64,000 nucleotides of DNA from Paraburkholderia polaris (GTDB taxonomy: Bacteria > Pseudomonadota > Gammaproteobacteria > Burkholderiales > Burkholderiaceae). The first letter of the stretch is position 1, and each line of letters opens with the position of its first letter. The stretch lies in assembly GCF_012927345.1 (NCBI RefSeq), contig NZ_JABBGJ010000044.1:29728-93727 (forward strand), in the 5' to 3' direction. The notes below the pieces were generated by a model. The model saw only the letters and a program-made list of their open reading frames with translations, was not told where the DNA came from and did no database searches. Of this stretch, positions 52,012 to 60,844 are shown piece by piece. The translations under genes and the position numbers were made by a program.

Positions 52012-53033
52012 GCCCCGATCGCCGCCGGCTGCCGGACGTCTTCCAGCAACTTCTTCTGCGCCTCGATGTCGATGCCGTACAACCGCGCCGCGTTGAGCCC
52101 GAGAATCTTCTTCTTCGCCGTCAGCGACAGTTGCACGCCGGTTTCCTTGCTGACTGACTCCGGCAATTCGAAGGCCATGAACTTCTCGATCAGCCACTTG
52201 GGCGACCAGATGCCGTAGTCGCTGCCGTAGAGGATCTTGTCTTCGCCGATCCAGAACAGCAGCTCCGAGATCACATGCGCGAAGTACTCCGGACGCGTGT
52301 GAATGAATGGCAGCACCACCGCAAGACCGCCGTAGACGTTCGTCTCCTGGGTCGCGATCCAGCAGAAATCGTCCAGACGTGGCAAGCCGCAGTGCTCGAC
52401 GATGAAGTTCAGGTTCTGGAAGCTGGTCGCCACGTCGTCGACATCGGCAACGTCAAAAGCGTCGCGGTTCAGCGGCAGGATCGTCGGGCCCTTGTGGACG
52501 TGGATGTTCTTGATGCCCAGCTTCTCGCATCGTTCGAGGTACTTCTGCACGCTCGGGTCCGACAGCTTGTAGCCCTTGCTGTCACCACGCCACTCCGCCG
52601 TGTAGAGCTTGACGCCCTTGATCCCATACGTCTCGGACAGCTCGTCCAGGTAGTCGAGTCCAGCCTCGCCGTCGCGCGGATCGAACGCGCCATTGACGAT
52701 GAAACGGTTTGGGTACTTCTCCTTCAACACATAGTTGCTCTCGGTCGTGTTAAAGCCATTCTTGTAGAAGTCCGTCAGATAGGTCGGCTGACAGATCGCC
52801 ATGTCGTCGTAACCCGTCACGAACAGGTCGTTGTACATGGTTTCCTCGCCATACTTATCGAACTTCTCCTTCGGCCACAAATACTCCTTGGGACTCAGGT
52901 TCGAGTGATACGCGTAAAAGCAATCGATGAACTGCTGGCCATGCACGTTCTTCAAGTTGGCCTTGCTGCCGTCCCATAGATGGACGTGTCCGTCGATGAT
53001 GAAGATGTCTTCACCGTCCGTGGTTCGATACAT
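52008..53033 (-). CDS. Amidohydrolase-2-family protein of the mim-type operon
   Basis: The 341-residue product, from ATG 53033, is a TIM-barrel amidohydrolase of the amidohydrolase-2 (ACMSD-like) class. The HxH metal motif is at the start (IIDGHVHLWDGSK), followed by IKNIHVHKGP, NFIVEHCGLPRLDD and a C-terminal LYGSDYGIWSP with the metal Asp. A similar gene lies at the same place in actinobacterial prmABCD/mimABCD clusters, where its function is, as far as I know, unsettled. It might hydrolyse or decarboxylate a product of ketone or phenol oxidation, or help enzyme maturation. It lies 82 bases after mimD. Confidence 0.88.
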   Translation of the reverse strand: MYRTTDGEDIFIIDGHVHLWDGSKANLKNVHGQQFIDCFYAYHSNLSPKEYLWPKEKFDKYGEETMYNDLFVTGYDDMAICQPTYLTDFYKNGFNTTESNYVLKEKYPNRFIVNGAFDPRDGEAGLDYLDELSETYGIKGVKLYTAEWRGDSKGYKLSDPSVQKYLERCEKLGIKNIHVHKGPTILPLNRDAFDVADVDDVATSFQNLNFIVEHCGLPRLDDFCWIATQETNVYGGLAVVLPFIHTRPEYFAHVISELLFWIGEDKILYGSDYGIWSPKWLIEKFMAFELPESVSKETGVQLSLTAKKKILGLNAARLYGIDIEAQKKLLEDVRQPAAIGA

Positions 53034-53115
53034 GGCTTGTGTCTCCGTGGTTGTTGCGAGCGACCGGCCCCCCTCAGGGCGGCCGGTCGGCCGGGTCAGA
53101 TAACGGGCTGCACGC

Positions 53116-53469
53116 TTACTCGTAGGCCATCGCGTCGTCCATGTTGCCGAACAGCACAACGGTCTCGTCATCGACCATCACCATCCGCCCATAGTGAGTC
53201 GATGTGGATATCTCAAACAGATGCGGGGTCATCTCCCGGCCCAGCGCTTCGCTGATCTCGCCCATTTTGAATTCGATCTTGCCCTGCCCATCGATCCGGA
53301 TCATGGCGGGCAGATAGGTCACCGTAATGCCGTGCTTGTGGGTCATCAATTCAGCGATCGCGCGAGCCTCAACGCTGTCGTTCATCGTGACGCCGCACTG
53401 ATGGGAAATGGTCTGCTCGAAGCGAACATCTTTCATCGACTTGAAGATATTGTCGTTATGCAATGACAT
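53116..53469 (-). CDS. mimD: Monooxygenase coupling/effector protein (MimD/PrmD-like)
   Basis: The 117-residue protein belongs to the MmoB/DmpM effector family. It includes VGVTMNDSVEARAIAEL-like text (CGVTMNDSVEARAIAELMTH) and PAMIRIDGQGKIEFKMGEIS, equivalent to the PAMVKID segment of DmpM. It would bind the MimA-MimC hydroxylase and gate electron transfer and substrate access. The start at 53469 follows GAGGAGTACGCA. It is 57 bases after mimC. It is clearly distinct in sequence from the window's own DmpM, so the two monooxygenases keep separate effector proteins. Confidence 0.92.
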   Translation of the reverse strand: MSLHNDNIFKSMKDVRFEQTISHQCGVTMNDSVEARAIAELMTHKHGITVTYLPAMIRIDGQGKIEFKMGEISEALGREMTPHLFEISTSTHYGRMVMVDDETVVLFGNMDDAMAYE

Positions 53470-53526
53470 TGCGTACTCCTCTTCGCGGTTAGGTCGCGCG
53501 GTTGGATCAACTGGGAAAGGAACCCG

Positions 53527-54612
53527 TCAGGCCTGAAGTGCCAACGGAAAGTGGACGCCAATCTCTCTGGCAATCATCTCCGCCCGCTCTATCGAACTGT
53601 TCAGGCAATCATTGAACTGCGCCGTCTTGACATGCGGAATCGACCAGATCGGCTGCAGGTGCTTCGCTGCGGACGCGGCAAGCGCACCGTGCTTCTCCAA
53701 CCACTCACCGAACAGTTTGCGATTGGCCTCGCCGTGCTTGGGATCGTTGGCCAGCATGTGAAACAGTTCAACTGCATTGGCCAGATTGCGCTCGTAGTCC
53801 CCCTCCGCGGCGGAAACGACCGTGGGCGTCAGAAAGTCGTTCTGCGAAGCGGCGACCTGCATGATGAAACCGCTGCGGAACAGATCCGCAACCATCGGCT
53901 CGAACACGACATTCACCGCGAAGTACTTTTCGAGGAAATCGGTTGCGCCGCCGATGGCTTCGACCGCCCGGCGTGTTTCCTGCCAGATGGGATCGTTCAG
54001 CCAATGCTCCTTGCCGGCGTCAAGATCCATGTTCGACAGGTCCAGCGCGATCTCTCCCAGGTAGAGCGTCAAGTCCTGAGCGAAGCGCAGCTTGTAGGAG
54101 GCGTTGGTCAGGATCGCGCTATTGATCATCTGCGTGTAGCCATAGCGCTGCGCGTGCATGGTGGCGGTGCCGAGACCGAACTCCGCGTGCTTGTACGCGC
54201 CAAGATGCTGCTCCAGCACCTTGACCCAGGTCTTGTCGAAACGCTTCACCGCGCCTGAGCGCCGCGCGTTGTTGACGGCGCCGGTGATCATGCCGACGAT
54301 CGTCGACTGACGCTGGTAGTGCGTGCGCTCCCATTCCTCATCGACTGCACGGAATTTATGCCAGTCGGTGCTTTTGGCTGCCGTCCACGTTTCCGAGTAG
54401 GTCGGCGTACCGTCTGCGAAGGCGAGGATCCAGTCCTGAAGCAGATAGCGCTTCGGGTCCGGCTGGACATCAACGGTCATGTCCTCGTAGTGGGTCGCCT
54501 TGCGTCCCTTGGGCTCGAAGTAGTTGTACTTGCGGCTCTCAGAGCCCGCAAACTGGGCCGCGCCGGCCGCGCCTGACTTCAGCGGTGCTACTTCCTGTAG
54601 CGTCGTGCTCAT
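53527..54612 (-). CDS. mimC: Monooxygenase hydroxylase small (beta) subunit (MimC/PrmC-like)
   Basis: From ATG 54612 (GGAGGAGCAAC upstream) the product is 361 residues with the ferritin-like fold of BMM beta subunits but without diiron ligands. RAVDEEWERTHYQRQSTIVG and YKHAEFGLGTATMHAQRYGY are conserved in propane-monooxygenase small subunits. A longer open frame to 54780 overlaps the reductase and lacks a ribosome binding site. It pairs with the large subunit MimA as the hydroxylase. Confidence 0.93.
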   Translation of the reverse strand: MSTTLQEVAPLKSGAAGAAQFAGSESRKYNYFEPKGRKATHYEDMTVDVQPDPKRYLLQDWILAFADGTPTYSETWTAAKSTDWHKFRAVDEEWERTHYQRQSTIVGMITGAVNNARRSGAVKRFDKTWVKVLEQHLGAYKHAEFGLGTATMHAQRYGYTQMINSAILTNASYKLRFAQDLTLYLGEIALDLSNMDLDAGKEHWLNDPIWQETRRAVEAIGGATDFLEKYFAVNVVFEPMVADLFRSGFIMQVAASQNDFLTPTVVSAAEGDYERNLANAVELFHMLANDPKHGEANRKLFGEWLEKHGALAASAAKHLQPIWSIPHVKTAQFNDCLNSSIERAEMIAREIGVHFPLALQA

Positions 54613-54674
54613 GTTGCTCCTCCTTCCTGTTTCGGTTATCGGACTTTCGATCTGGCGCGATGCCTTGGCTTCCG

Positions 54675-55766
54675 TCAGCGAATCGCCTGGGTAAATTTGT
54701 CGAAATAGAGCCGCTCGGGCGCAACGCCCGCCATCTGCAGGACCGGCATCACCGCATCGATCATCGGCGTCGGACCGCATGTGTACGCATCGATCTCACC
54801 GTCCAGCGATTCCTCACGCAATGTGCGGCCAAGCACTTCGTGAATGAAGCCGGTCTCGCCGGTCCAGTCGTCACCCGGCTCGGCGTTGGAAAGCGCCGGA
54901 ATGAAGCGAAAATCAGGCAGCCGGTCCGCCAGTTCCGCGAAATCGTCGAGGTAGAACAGATCGCGACGGCTGCGAGCACCGTAGAAGAAACGGATCGGCC
55001 GTTGTTCGCCGCTTTGCACGTGATCGTTGAGGATCGACCACAGCGGCGACATCCCCGAACCTCCGCCCACCAGCACCAGCGGTCCCGGCTGGTCCTCGCG
55101 GCGGAAACACGTGCCGTACGGTCCCTTCGCCACCAGCCTGTCGCCAGGTTTTAGACCGCCGTCCAGTTGCGACGAGAATGCGCCGTTGGGATACTTCTTG
55201 ATGATGAATTCGAGCTTTCTCTGACCATTTGGCGTGCTCGCCATCGAGAACGATCGCGTAATGCCGAGGCCCGGAATCGTCAGGTCCACGTACTGACCAG
55301 CCCAGAAGCGCAGCGGCCGTGACAACTCCACTTCCAGCAGCCTGATGTCATGCGTCAGTTCGGTGATCTGCGTCAGCGTTGCGTCGTATTCACTAACCGC
55401 TATCGAGCGGCGCATGAGGTCTTCGTCGTAGTTCAGCAGTTCGACCGTCAGATCGCTGAAGGCGAGCGTCCGGCACAACAGGATGTGATTAGTCTCCCGC
55501 TCGTAGTCAGGCAACGCGAAGGTCGAGTACTTCTGCATTTCGACATCGCCTTCGATCAGCAAGGACTTGCAACTGCTGCACTGTCCCTCCTTGCAACCGT
55601 GCATCACCGAGATACCCTGGCGAAAAGCGGCATCGAGAACGGTCTCGCCTTCCTCAACCGTCATCTCCACGCCGACCGGTTCGAATCGCACGGTATGAAG
55701 TACCTTGTCCTCTTCTGCATCCGGCATGTCGGCCCTCTTCTCTTGCGTGTCACTCATGTAGCTCAT
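54675..55766 (-). CDS. mimB: Monooxygenase NADH reductase (MimB/PrmB-like)
   Basis: From ATG 55766 (GAGGAGCGCGAG upstream) the product is 363 residues. The 2Fe-2S ferredoxin domain uses Cys58, Cys63, Cys66 and Cys98 (GCKEGQCSSC, then LLCR). The FAD domain has TRSFSMASTPNG, and the NAD domain has LVGGGSGMSPLWSIL and YTCGPTPMIDAVMP. It shuttles electrons from NADH to the hydroxylase. The position between the large and small hydroxylase genes is the order of mimABCD/prmABCD, not that of phenol hydroxylases. Confidence 0.94.
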   Translation of the reverse strand: MSYMSDTQEKRADMPDAEEDKVLHTVRFEPVGVEMTVEEGETVLDAAFRQGISVMHGCKEGQCSSCKSLLIEGDVEMQKYSTFALPDYERETNHILLCRTLAFSDLTVELLNYDEDLMRRSIAVSEYDATLTQITELTHDIRLLEVELSRPLRFWAGQYVDLTIPGLGITRSFSMASTPNGQRKLEFIIKKYPNGAFSSQLDGGLKPGDRLVAKGPYGTCFRREDQPGPLVLVGGGSGMSPLWSILNDHVQSGEQRPIRFFYGARSRRDLFYLDDFAELADRLPDFRFIPALSNAEPGDDWTGETGFIHEVLGRTLREESLDGEIDAYTCGPTPMIDAVMPVLQMAGVAPERLYFDKFTQAIR

Positions 55767-55823
55767 CTCGCGCTCCTCGTTCGTCCGGGGCAGCCGCACC
55801 GCTGCCTCCGGACGACATTGCCG

Positions 55824-57494
55824 TCAGTTCACCGGATTGATCTTGAAACCGGCTCGATACTCGGCGATATGCTTCTCGCGCTGTTCCGGTGTCATGTTGC
55901 GCAGCAGAACGATGGGGCTCTGGATCGTATGCCCGCGAACATGATCGAGCGTCCACATGTTCCTGTCGTCGAATCGCAGATGCGGCTGCGGCACCAGCGT
56001 CTTGCCGTCGCTACGCACGAAACCGAGATCCTTGATGCAATCGGCCAGATCCCAGCCGTGGTAGCACTCCTCCCATTCGCGGCGTCCGCTGAAGCGTCCC
56101 ATTGCCGGCGTTGGCCGCCCCTCGTATTCCGGGGCGAACGCCACCTTGTGAGTCCAGCGGCACAATTCCGAGCAGTAGGTGTAGAGCTGACCGTCGACCT
56201 CGTCGACCACGAAATCTTCACGGATCAGGCACGGCACCAGACAGCTCCAGCAACGGTGCGGATACACATAACCGCTTTCCTGGTCGAACAGCATGTTGGT
56301 CTCGCCAGGCACGCTCTTCTTCGCATACCACTTCCAGAAGTCGCCGAATTCGGCGTACCAGCCTGGGTACTTGTGCTCGAACCACTCGAAGTCCTTTTCG
56401 GTCTGTGCTTCGATGCGCCAGAAATTGACCGGCCAGCCCACCGCAAAGAACTGCGCGACCTTATGGACATAATTCTGTTTGACAATGCGATCCCAGGCGG
56501 CCGCGACATCGTCGTGATGGATCTTGATGCCGTACTTTTCCAGCGGCAGCATGTAGGTACGGTAGTAATCCTCATAGATCCACCGGTGCCACAGCTCGGC
56601 ATACGACTCCTTGTTCTTGTCACGATCCGCGGTGCCGTATTCGATGAAGGTGCCGATTGCCGCATCGACAATCGCGTGGTTTTGCCAGAAGGCGTAGCGC
56701 AGGTCGCGCTCTAGCAGAAGATGGTTGTCCGGGTCGTTGATGATCGACATCACCAGCGAATGGCCATTGCCGATGTGCCTGCTTTCGTCTGACTGCACCG
56801 ATAGAAACACCGTCGGCAACGCATAGTCACCGTTGCGGGCAGCTTCCGACGGCATGGCGACAAACAGCGTATTGGTGAATGCCGTTTCGGCGACCACCTG
56901 CAGAAACACGTTGGCAGCGGTAACCGCATCGCCGGTAAGGAAACCTTCGGCGAACTGGCGGCCGATGGTCGTTGCGTAGCATTTGCCGAATGCCGCCTCA
57001 GTAATATCGAATCCGGCCGGGTCGATATAATTTTCCATGTACCACTTCTTCAGATTCATCTGGATCGTCGAATGCCGGAACTCGTCGACCATCTGCATCG
57101 TGAAGCCGGTTCGCAATTCTTCGCCGGGCGCGAGCCGGCCGAGCATCGCCATCGAACGTGCCGCCGAGATTTCGGGGAACGGGATGATCGCGAGGAATAG
57201 CTTCATCCACTCGACCCAGCGCGGCTGGACATTACGGAACATGTCGCCGCGCAACGCCGCATCGAGCGCGCCATAGACGCGGTTATCCTTTTCCTCCTGC
57301 ATCGGAAAATACGAGCGCAGCACCTGCTTCATCGGATCGCGCGGCGCCTTGCTGATCTTGTAGTCGGTCGGGAAGGTCATGGCCTCCTGGACGTAACTGG
57401 GCGTCCAGCCGAGATCGGCGACGCGGCGGGCCGCTTCACCGATACTGATCCCTCGCTGGGAGGTGATCTTGTTTAGCGTTAATCCATCAGACAT
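55824..57494 (-). CDS. mimA: Propane/acetone/phenol-monooxygenase-type hydroxylase large subunit (MimA/PrmA-like)
   Basis: The 556-residue catalytic subunit has all six diiron ligands: Glu108 (FPEISAAR), Glu138 and His141 (DEFRH), Glu203 (VAETAFTN), Glu237 and His240 (DESRH). PrmA/MimA enzymes oxidise propane to 2-propanol, acetone to acetol, and phenols to hydroquinones. Substrate here cannot be fixed from sequence. ATG 57494 follows GGAGAGCCCA. It heads a seven-gene operon (A-B-C-D, amidohydrolase, DUF59, groEL) and is preceded by a sigma54 promoter about 235 bases upstream. It is paralogous to, but only distantly similar to, the dmpN subunit in the same window. Confidence 0.95.
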   Translation of the reverse strand: MSDGLTLNKITSQRGISIGEAARRVADLGWTPSYVQEAMTFPTDYKISKAPRDPMKQVLRSYFPMQEEKDNRVYGALDAALRGDMFRNVQPRWVEWMKLFLAIIPFPEISAARSMAMLGRLAPGEELRTGFTMQMVDEFRHSTIQMNLKKWYMENYIDPAGFDITEAAFGKCYATTIGRQFAEGFLTGDAVTAANVFLQVVAETAFTNTLFVAMPSEAARNGDYALPTVFLSVQSDESRHIGNGHSLVMSIINDPDNHLLLERDLRYAFWQNHAIVDAAIGTFIEYGTADRDKNKESYAELWHRWIYEDYYRTYMLPLEKYGIKIHHDDVAAAWDRIVKQNYVHKVAQFFAVGWPVNFWRIEAQTEKDFEWFEHKYPGWYAEFGDFWKWYAKKSVPGETNMLFDQESGYVYPHRCWSCLVPCLIREDFVVDEVDGQLYTYCSELCRWTHKVAFAPEYEGRPTPAMGRFSGRREWEECYHGWDLADCIKDLGFVRSDGKTLVPQPHLRFDDRNMWTLDHVRGHTIQSPIVLLRNMTPEQREKHIAEYRAGFKINPVN

Positions 57495-57729
57495 TGGGCT
57501 CTCCTAATTCCATTTCGCGATAACCGTGGTACGGCGACGCTTTGGGGCAGGGCTGGCTAGTGCCGCGGCCAGAGTCAACAACGCGGGCGTAGTCGCGTTC
57601 GCTAGCAAAAATTGGCGAGAGAAATTCTGAAGGACGCATGTCCAGATCCGCTCTTCATGAGCGTGTCTCCTGCCATTTTTGTTTTGCGCTTCGGGACTGC
57701 AACGCTTTCCTTGTTACGTGAACTAGTAG

Positions 57730-57746
57730 AGCGATAAGCGTGCCAA
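57730..57746 (-). promoter_or_regulatory. Sigma54 (-24/-12) promoter of the mim-type operon
   Basis: On the minus strand TTGGCACGCTTATCGCT matches TGGCACG-N4-TTGCW with a single change (TCGCT), with GG and GC exactly 12 bases apart. Predicted start of transcription is near 57718, giving a leader of roughly 225 bases before mimA. Confidence 0.75.
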
Positions 57747-57818
57747 GCGACGCTGGTTCAGGATTGACAAGGCTTAGCCGTGCAAACAGGTCTTCGTGAA
57801 AACGTCAGCGCGAGTGTT

Positions 57819-57837
57819 CTGTTTTGTTATGCGACAT
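57819..57837. promoter_or_regulatory. Putative activator element 1 at the mim promoter
   Basis: CTGTTTTGTTATGCGACAT fits CTGT-N7-TSSGACRT, a sequence found four times in the window and only seen by me at the mim and adh sigma54 promoters. It is centred about 110 bases upstream of the predicted mimA transcript start. Confidence 0.55.
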
Positions 57838-57852
57838 TCGTGTTCGATGGAC

Positions 57853-57871
57853 CTGTCCGATATTGGGACGT
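57853..57871. promoter_or_regulatory. Putative activator element 2 at the mim promoter
   Basis: CTGTCCGATATTGGGACGT is the second copy of the CTGT-N7-TSSGACRT element, 34 bases from the first and in the same orientation. TGTCC/GGGAC gives it partial dyad symmetry. Confidence 0.55.
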
Positions 57872-58148
57872 TCCGATCTGCCGGGTCGTTCAAGCAAGAT
57901 TCAATCGTCGCGCATGCGGACTCCGGTGTGGAGCTCGACAACCGCTCAGCACACCAGATTATTTATTTCGGCAGGAGAGGGAGACTTGGGGCGGGTACCC
58001 ATGTGCGAGTGCCGGAGGCCGACGCAATAGCCCGCCACGCATTCGGCGATAACCACTCGCACACGAGCACATCCTCTTGCGGGATGCGAAGGCGGCCCTC
58101 ATGAATGACGGCCAGGGGACCCACGAAAACTTCAGATGCAAACCTCTA

Positions 58149-58352
58149 CTACAGGCCGAGGCCTCCGCGACTCTCTTCCTTATGAATCACGCCAGGAAAG
58201 TTGTCGCCAGGCGGCTTGCCCTCGGCGACAAAGCGCGCGGCGAGGATCATGGCGCCCATGGCGAAATCTTTGCCATAAGCCGCGATCATCGCGTCTGCGA
58301 GCGATCCCAACCGCTCGAAGAACTGGTCCTTGGACGGGTGTTGGTCGTTCAT
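58149..58352 (-). CDS. Small hypothetical protein ending the adh-G3E-WD40 operon (67 residues)
   Basis: ATG 58352 follows GGAGACAACG. The 67-residue product is mostly helical (SKDQFFERLGSLADAMIAAY, then MGAMILAARFVAEGKPPGDN) with a flexible Gly-rich end and no cysteines or signal peptide. I do not recognise a family. It lies 41 bases after the WD40 gene and is the last gene before the mim promoter region. Its consistent size and ribosome binding site argue that it is real. It may be a small partner of the GTPase or the dehydrogenase. Confidence 0.65.
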   Translation of the reverse strand: MNDQHPSKDQFFERLGSLADAMIAAYGKDFAMGAMILAARFVAEGKPPGDNFPGVIHKEESRGGLGL

Positions 58353-58393
58353 CGTTGTCTCCTTCCTCGCATGTGATGAATCTCGTTACGCGC

Positions 58394-59488
58394 TCATCCC
58401 TGACTTCTGAAGCGGAACAGCAGGTCCGGCAAGAACACCAGCGCGAGCTCGCCGGCCTCCGTGCCCAACGCTAACCGTGTGCCGTCAGGGGACCATGCCA
58501 TGGTGCTGACCGGACTGTTCCCGGAATGTTTGATGACCAGGACATCGCCGCTGCCCGGCTGGCACAGCAGCACCGCGCCGCTGTGGTAACCCACCGCAAT
58601 CAGCGGATGAGTGGGATGGCAGGCCACCTGGCTGACCGGTGTCTTGCTGGCGACGCCGCATTCGTGCGGCTGGTCATCGCCGCCGGGCGGATCGAACCGC
58701 CAGCAGACAGGACGTAGACCACCGCTCGTTGCAAGAAACCGGCCGTCCGCGGAAAAGGATAGCGATCGAGGTTGGCCGGGGTACCCCCCCATTTCGATGT
58801 CGCCGCCGTCGGAGAGCCGCCAGCCGTGCAGCGCGCTCTCTTCCATACCACTCACCAGATAGCGGCCGTCAGGGCTCCACTCGACGGTTCGGTGATAACC
58901 GCGCCACGCCAGATGGCGTTGTTCAAGGGTGTCGGCGGACCATAGCGTGACGCCGCCCTGATGCGAGATCGCCAACTGTTTGCCGGCAGGGTCGAAAGCG
59001 AGGGCAGTCGCCGAACCGGGCAACGTCAGACTACCGGCCTTCGCCCCCAGCAAGTGGACCCGGCGGCCGGTTGCGTAGGCGTGAACGCCCGCGGGCCTCG
59101 CGGCTACCAGGTCGATCCACTCGCCGGCCAGGTCCACCAGGACTTCGCTGGCGCCATCGATATTCAGGTGGACAAGGCGACCGTCGTCTCCGCCACTTAG
59201 AAATCCTCCTGCAGGGTCGGCGGCAAGCCCAAGGCAGGTGTTCTCGTGGACGCTATAGCGCGCCAGTGGCGTGGGCGGCGTTTGCGCCTGCACGAACTCG
59301 ACGCCGCCGCTCTCGCGCGGCGTGAGCCGTGGCCCGCCTTCCCACGTCCCGGTCGCGAGCGCCAACGTGCCGTCACCCAGCGCGAAGCCGGCGTATAGCC
59401 CGGTGGCGTCCCAGACGGCCGCGACAACGGGCGCCTCGGCCACCCAACGCGCGCCGAGCAATTCGATCAGGGGCGGGGGCGCATTCAT
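58394..59488 (-). CDS. WD40-repeat beta-propeller protein
   Basis: The 364-residue cytoplasmic protein is made of about seven weak WD40 repeats: LGLAADPAGGFLSGGDDGRL, ALAFDPAGKQLAISHQGGVT, TVEWSPDGRYLVSGMEESAL, SLSFSADGRFLATSGGLRPV and TMAWSPDGTRLALGTEAGEL are the clearest. There is no catalytic domain and no signal peptide, so it is probably a scaffold or binding partner. Its start overlaps the stop of the G3E GTPase gene by 4 bases, implying a tight stoichiometric link. A cysteine/His-containing stretch (DDQPHECGVASK) might bind metal, which is speculation. Confidence 0.88.
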   Translation of the reverse strand: MNAPPPLIELLGARWVAEAPVVAAVWDATGLYAGFALGDGTLALATGTWEGGPRLTPRESGGVEFVQAQTPPTPLARYSVHENTCLGLAADPAGGFLSGGDDGRLVHLNIDGASEVLVDLAGEWIDLVAARPAGVHAYATGRRVHLLGAKAGSLTLPGSATALAFDPAGKQLAISHQGGVTLWSADTLEQRHLAWRGYHRTVEWSPDGRYLVSGMEESALHGWRLSDGGDIEMGGYPGQPRSLSFSADGRFLATSGGLRPVCWRFDPPGGDDQPHECGVASKTPVSQVACHPTHPLIAVGYHSGAVLLCQPGSGDVLVIKHSGNSPVSTMAWSPDGTRLALGTEAGELALVFLPDLLFRFRSQG

Positions 59489-60507
59489 GAGTCGATCTCA
59501 CAGTATCTGATGCTCTCGCGCAAGCCACGCCGATCGAGATTTCGCCCAATGAACACCAGCCGACTATCGCGATGTTCGTCCACTCGCCAAGGGCGGTCGA
59601 AGTCGGTGTCCATCGTCATGTGCACGCCCTGGAATACGAAGCGGCGCTCCGATCCGGCCAGGTCGACGATGCCTTTCGCCCGCAGCAGATCCTGGCCTTG
59701 CTCAACCACCAGTTGCTGCAGCCACGAGAGGAAACGGGTGCGCTCAAGAGGTTTGTCGACGCGCAGCGACACGCTGTCTATGTCGTGACTGTGCCGTCCG
59801 CGATTGACGGAAGCGCGAGAATCGACGGGAACATAGCGATAGCTGCGCTCGCCACGCGGCAACGCACTACCCTCGCCTTGCGACACGCCGAGATGCATAC
59901 GCTTGAGATCGAACGCACCACGATCGAGCAGCGTAGCAAGTGGCACCGCACATCTGACACTGGGCAGCAGTTCGGCGGTCGGGTTGATGCGCCGGATTTC
60001 CTCTTGTACCGCCGCGAGCCCAGCCATGTCGACCAGGTCGGTCTTGTTGAGCAGCACGATGTCAGCTTGCGCGAGTTGCTCCGCAGCCTCGCGGCTGTCG
60101 GAGAGGCGCGCTTGCAGGTGGCAGGCGTCGGCGACGCAGATCACGCTGTCGAGGCGCGTGTGCTGCCGGATGAGATCGTCGATAAAGAAAGTCTGCACCA
60201 CGGGCGCGGGGTCCGCCAATCCGGATGTTTCGATCAGGATCCCGTCGAAACCGCCCTTGCGTCTGACGAGCCCAGACACCACGCGAATCAGGTCTCCCCG
60301 CACCTTGCAGCAGATACAGCCGTTATTCAGTTCGACGACTTCGTCTTCAGCGCCCACGACAAGATCGCCGTCGATACCGATCGCGCCGAATTCATTGACG
60401 ATCACCGCATAGCGCCGGCCATGCTGCTCACGCAGAATGCGATTGAGCAGCGTGGTCTTGCCCGCGCCGAGAAAACCGGTGAGAACAGTGACCGGGATTC
60501 GATTCAT
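59485..60507 (-). CDS. G3E-family GTPase (CobW/YjiA-like metallochaperone)
   Basis: The 340-residue protein has the G3E layout: Walker A GFLGAGKTTL (11-20), the metal-binding CxCC motif at Cys64-Cys66-Cys67 (NGCICCKVRGDL), the switch segment LIETSGLADPAPVVQTFF, base-recognition NKTD, and a CobW C-terminal domain including FVFQGVHM. G3E GTPases deliver Zn, Co, Ni or Fe to target proteins. Here the gene is inside an operon with a zinc-type alcohol dehydrogenase and beside a diiron monooxygenase, so one of these is the likely client. It overlaps the genes on both sides by 4 bases. Confidence 0.93.
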   Translation of the reverse strand: MNRIPVTVLTGFLGAGKTTLLNRILREQHGRRYAVIVNEFGAIGIDGDLVVGAEDEVVELNNGCICCKVRGDLIRVVSGLVRRKGGFDGILIETSGLADPAPVVQTFFIDDLIRQHTRLDSVICVADACHLQARLSDSREAAEQLAQADIVLLNKTDLVDMAGLAAVQEEIRRINPTAELLPSVRCAVPLATLLDRGAFDLKRMHLGVSQGEGSALPRGERSYRYVPVDSRASVNRGRHSHDIDSVSLRVDKPLERTRFLSWLQQLVVEQGQDLLRAKGIVDLAGSERRFVFQGVHMTMDTDFDRPWRVDEHRDSRLVFIGRNLDRRGLRESIRYCEIDS

Positions 60508-60818
60508 TGCCAGCCCCCTTGCTTCGCGCCCGGAAGCATCGCGTCGAGATTGACCAACTCTTCTTCGAGCCTGGCGCGCTCGGATTCGATCGCCTGCAAC
60601 GCGCGCTCGGCGTCGCTCAGTCGTTCGCGCAATTGTGCGATGTTCCGCGTCCCATCAGGCGAGACGCCGTCGCGCTGCTCACTTGCCAGCGCGCACGCCA
60701 ACTCGATCTCCGCGCCCGCGCGCCGGCTCTCGCCGCGCAAGTGGTGGGAGTTGACCTCAGTCAGTGCGATGACCAGTCGCATGCGCTCAAAGAGCGGCAT
60801 GACGTCTTGCTGCGCCAC
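60504..60818 (-). CDS. Small coiled-coil hypothetical protein (104 residues)
   Basis: The 104-residue product is almost entirely helical. Its second half is a clear coiled coil (NIAQLRERLSDAERALQAIE onward) and its first half has MPLFERMRLVIALTEVNSHH. There is no signal peptide and no recognised family. GAGGGAGAACATCGTGG lies upstream of ATG 60818. Its stop overlaps the G3E GTPase start by 4 bases and it begins 26 bases after the dehydrogenase, so it is an integral part of the operon. A role as adaptor between GTPase and client is possible but only inferred from position. Confidence 0.75.
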   Translation of the reverse strand: MAQQDVMPLFERMRLVIALTEVNSHHLRGESRRAGAEIELACALASEQRDGVSPDGTRNIAQLRERLSDAERALQAIESERARLEEELVNLDAMLPGAKQGGWQ

Positions 60819-60844
60819 GATGTTCTCCCTCCAGGCCGTTTCCG

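Larger units (their letters stand above)
57495..58148. other. 654-base regulatory gap upstream of mimA
   Basis: This gap contains no supportable gene. It holds the mimA leader, a sigma54 promoter (57730-57746) and two copies of a putative activator element (57819-57837 and 57853-57871), annotated separately. The part 57880-58148 may also contain the end of the upstream adh-operon transcript; no T-tract hairpin is evident there. Confidence 0.6.
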
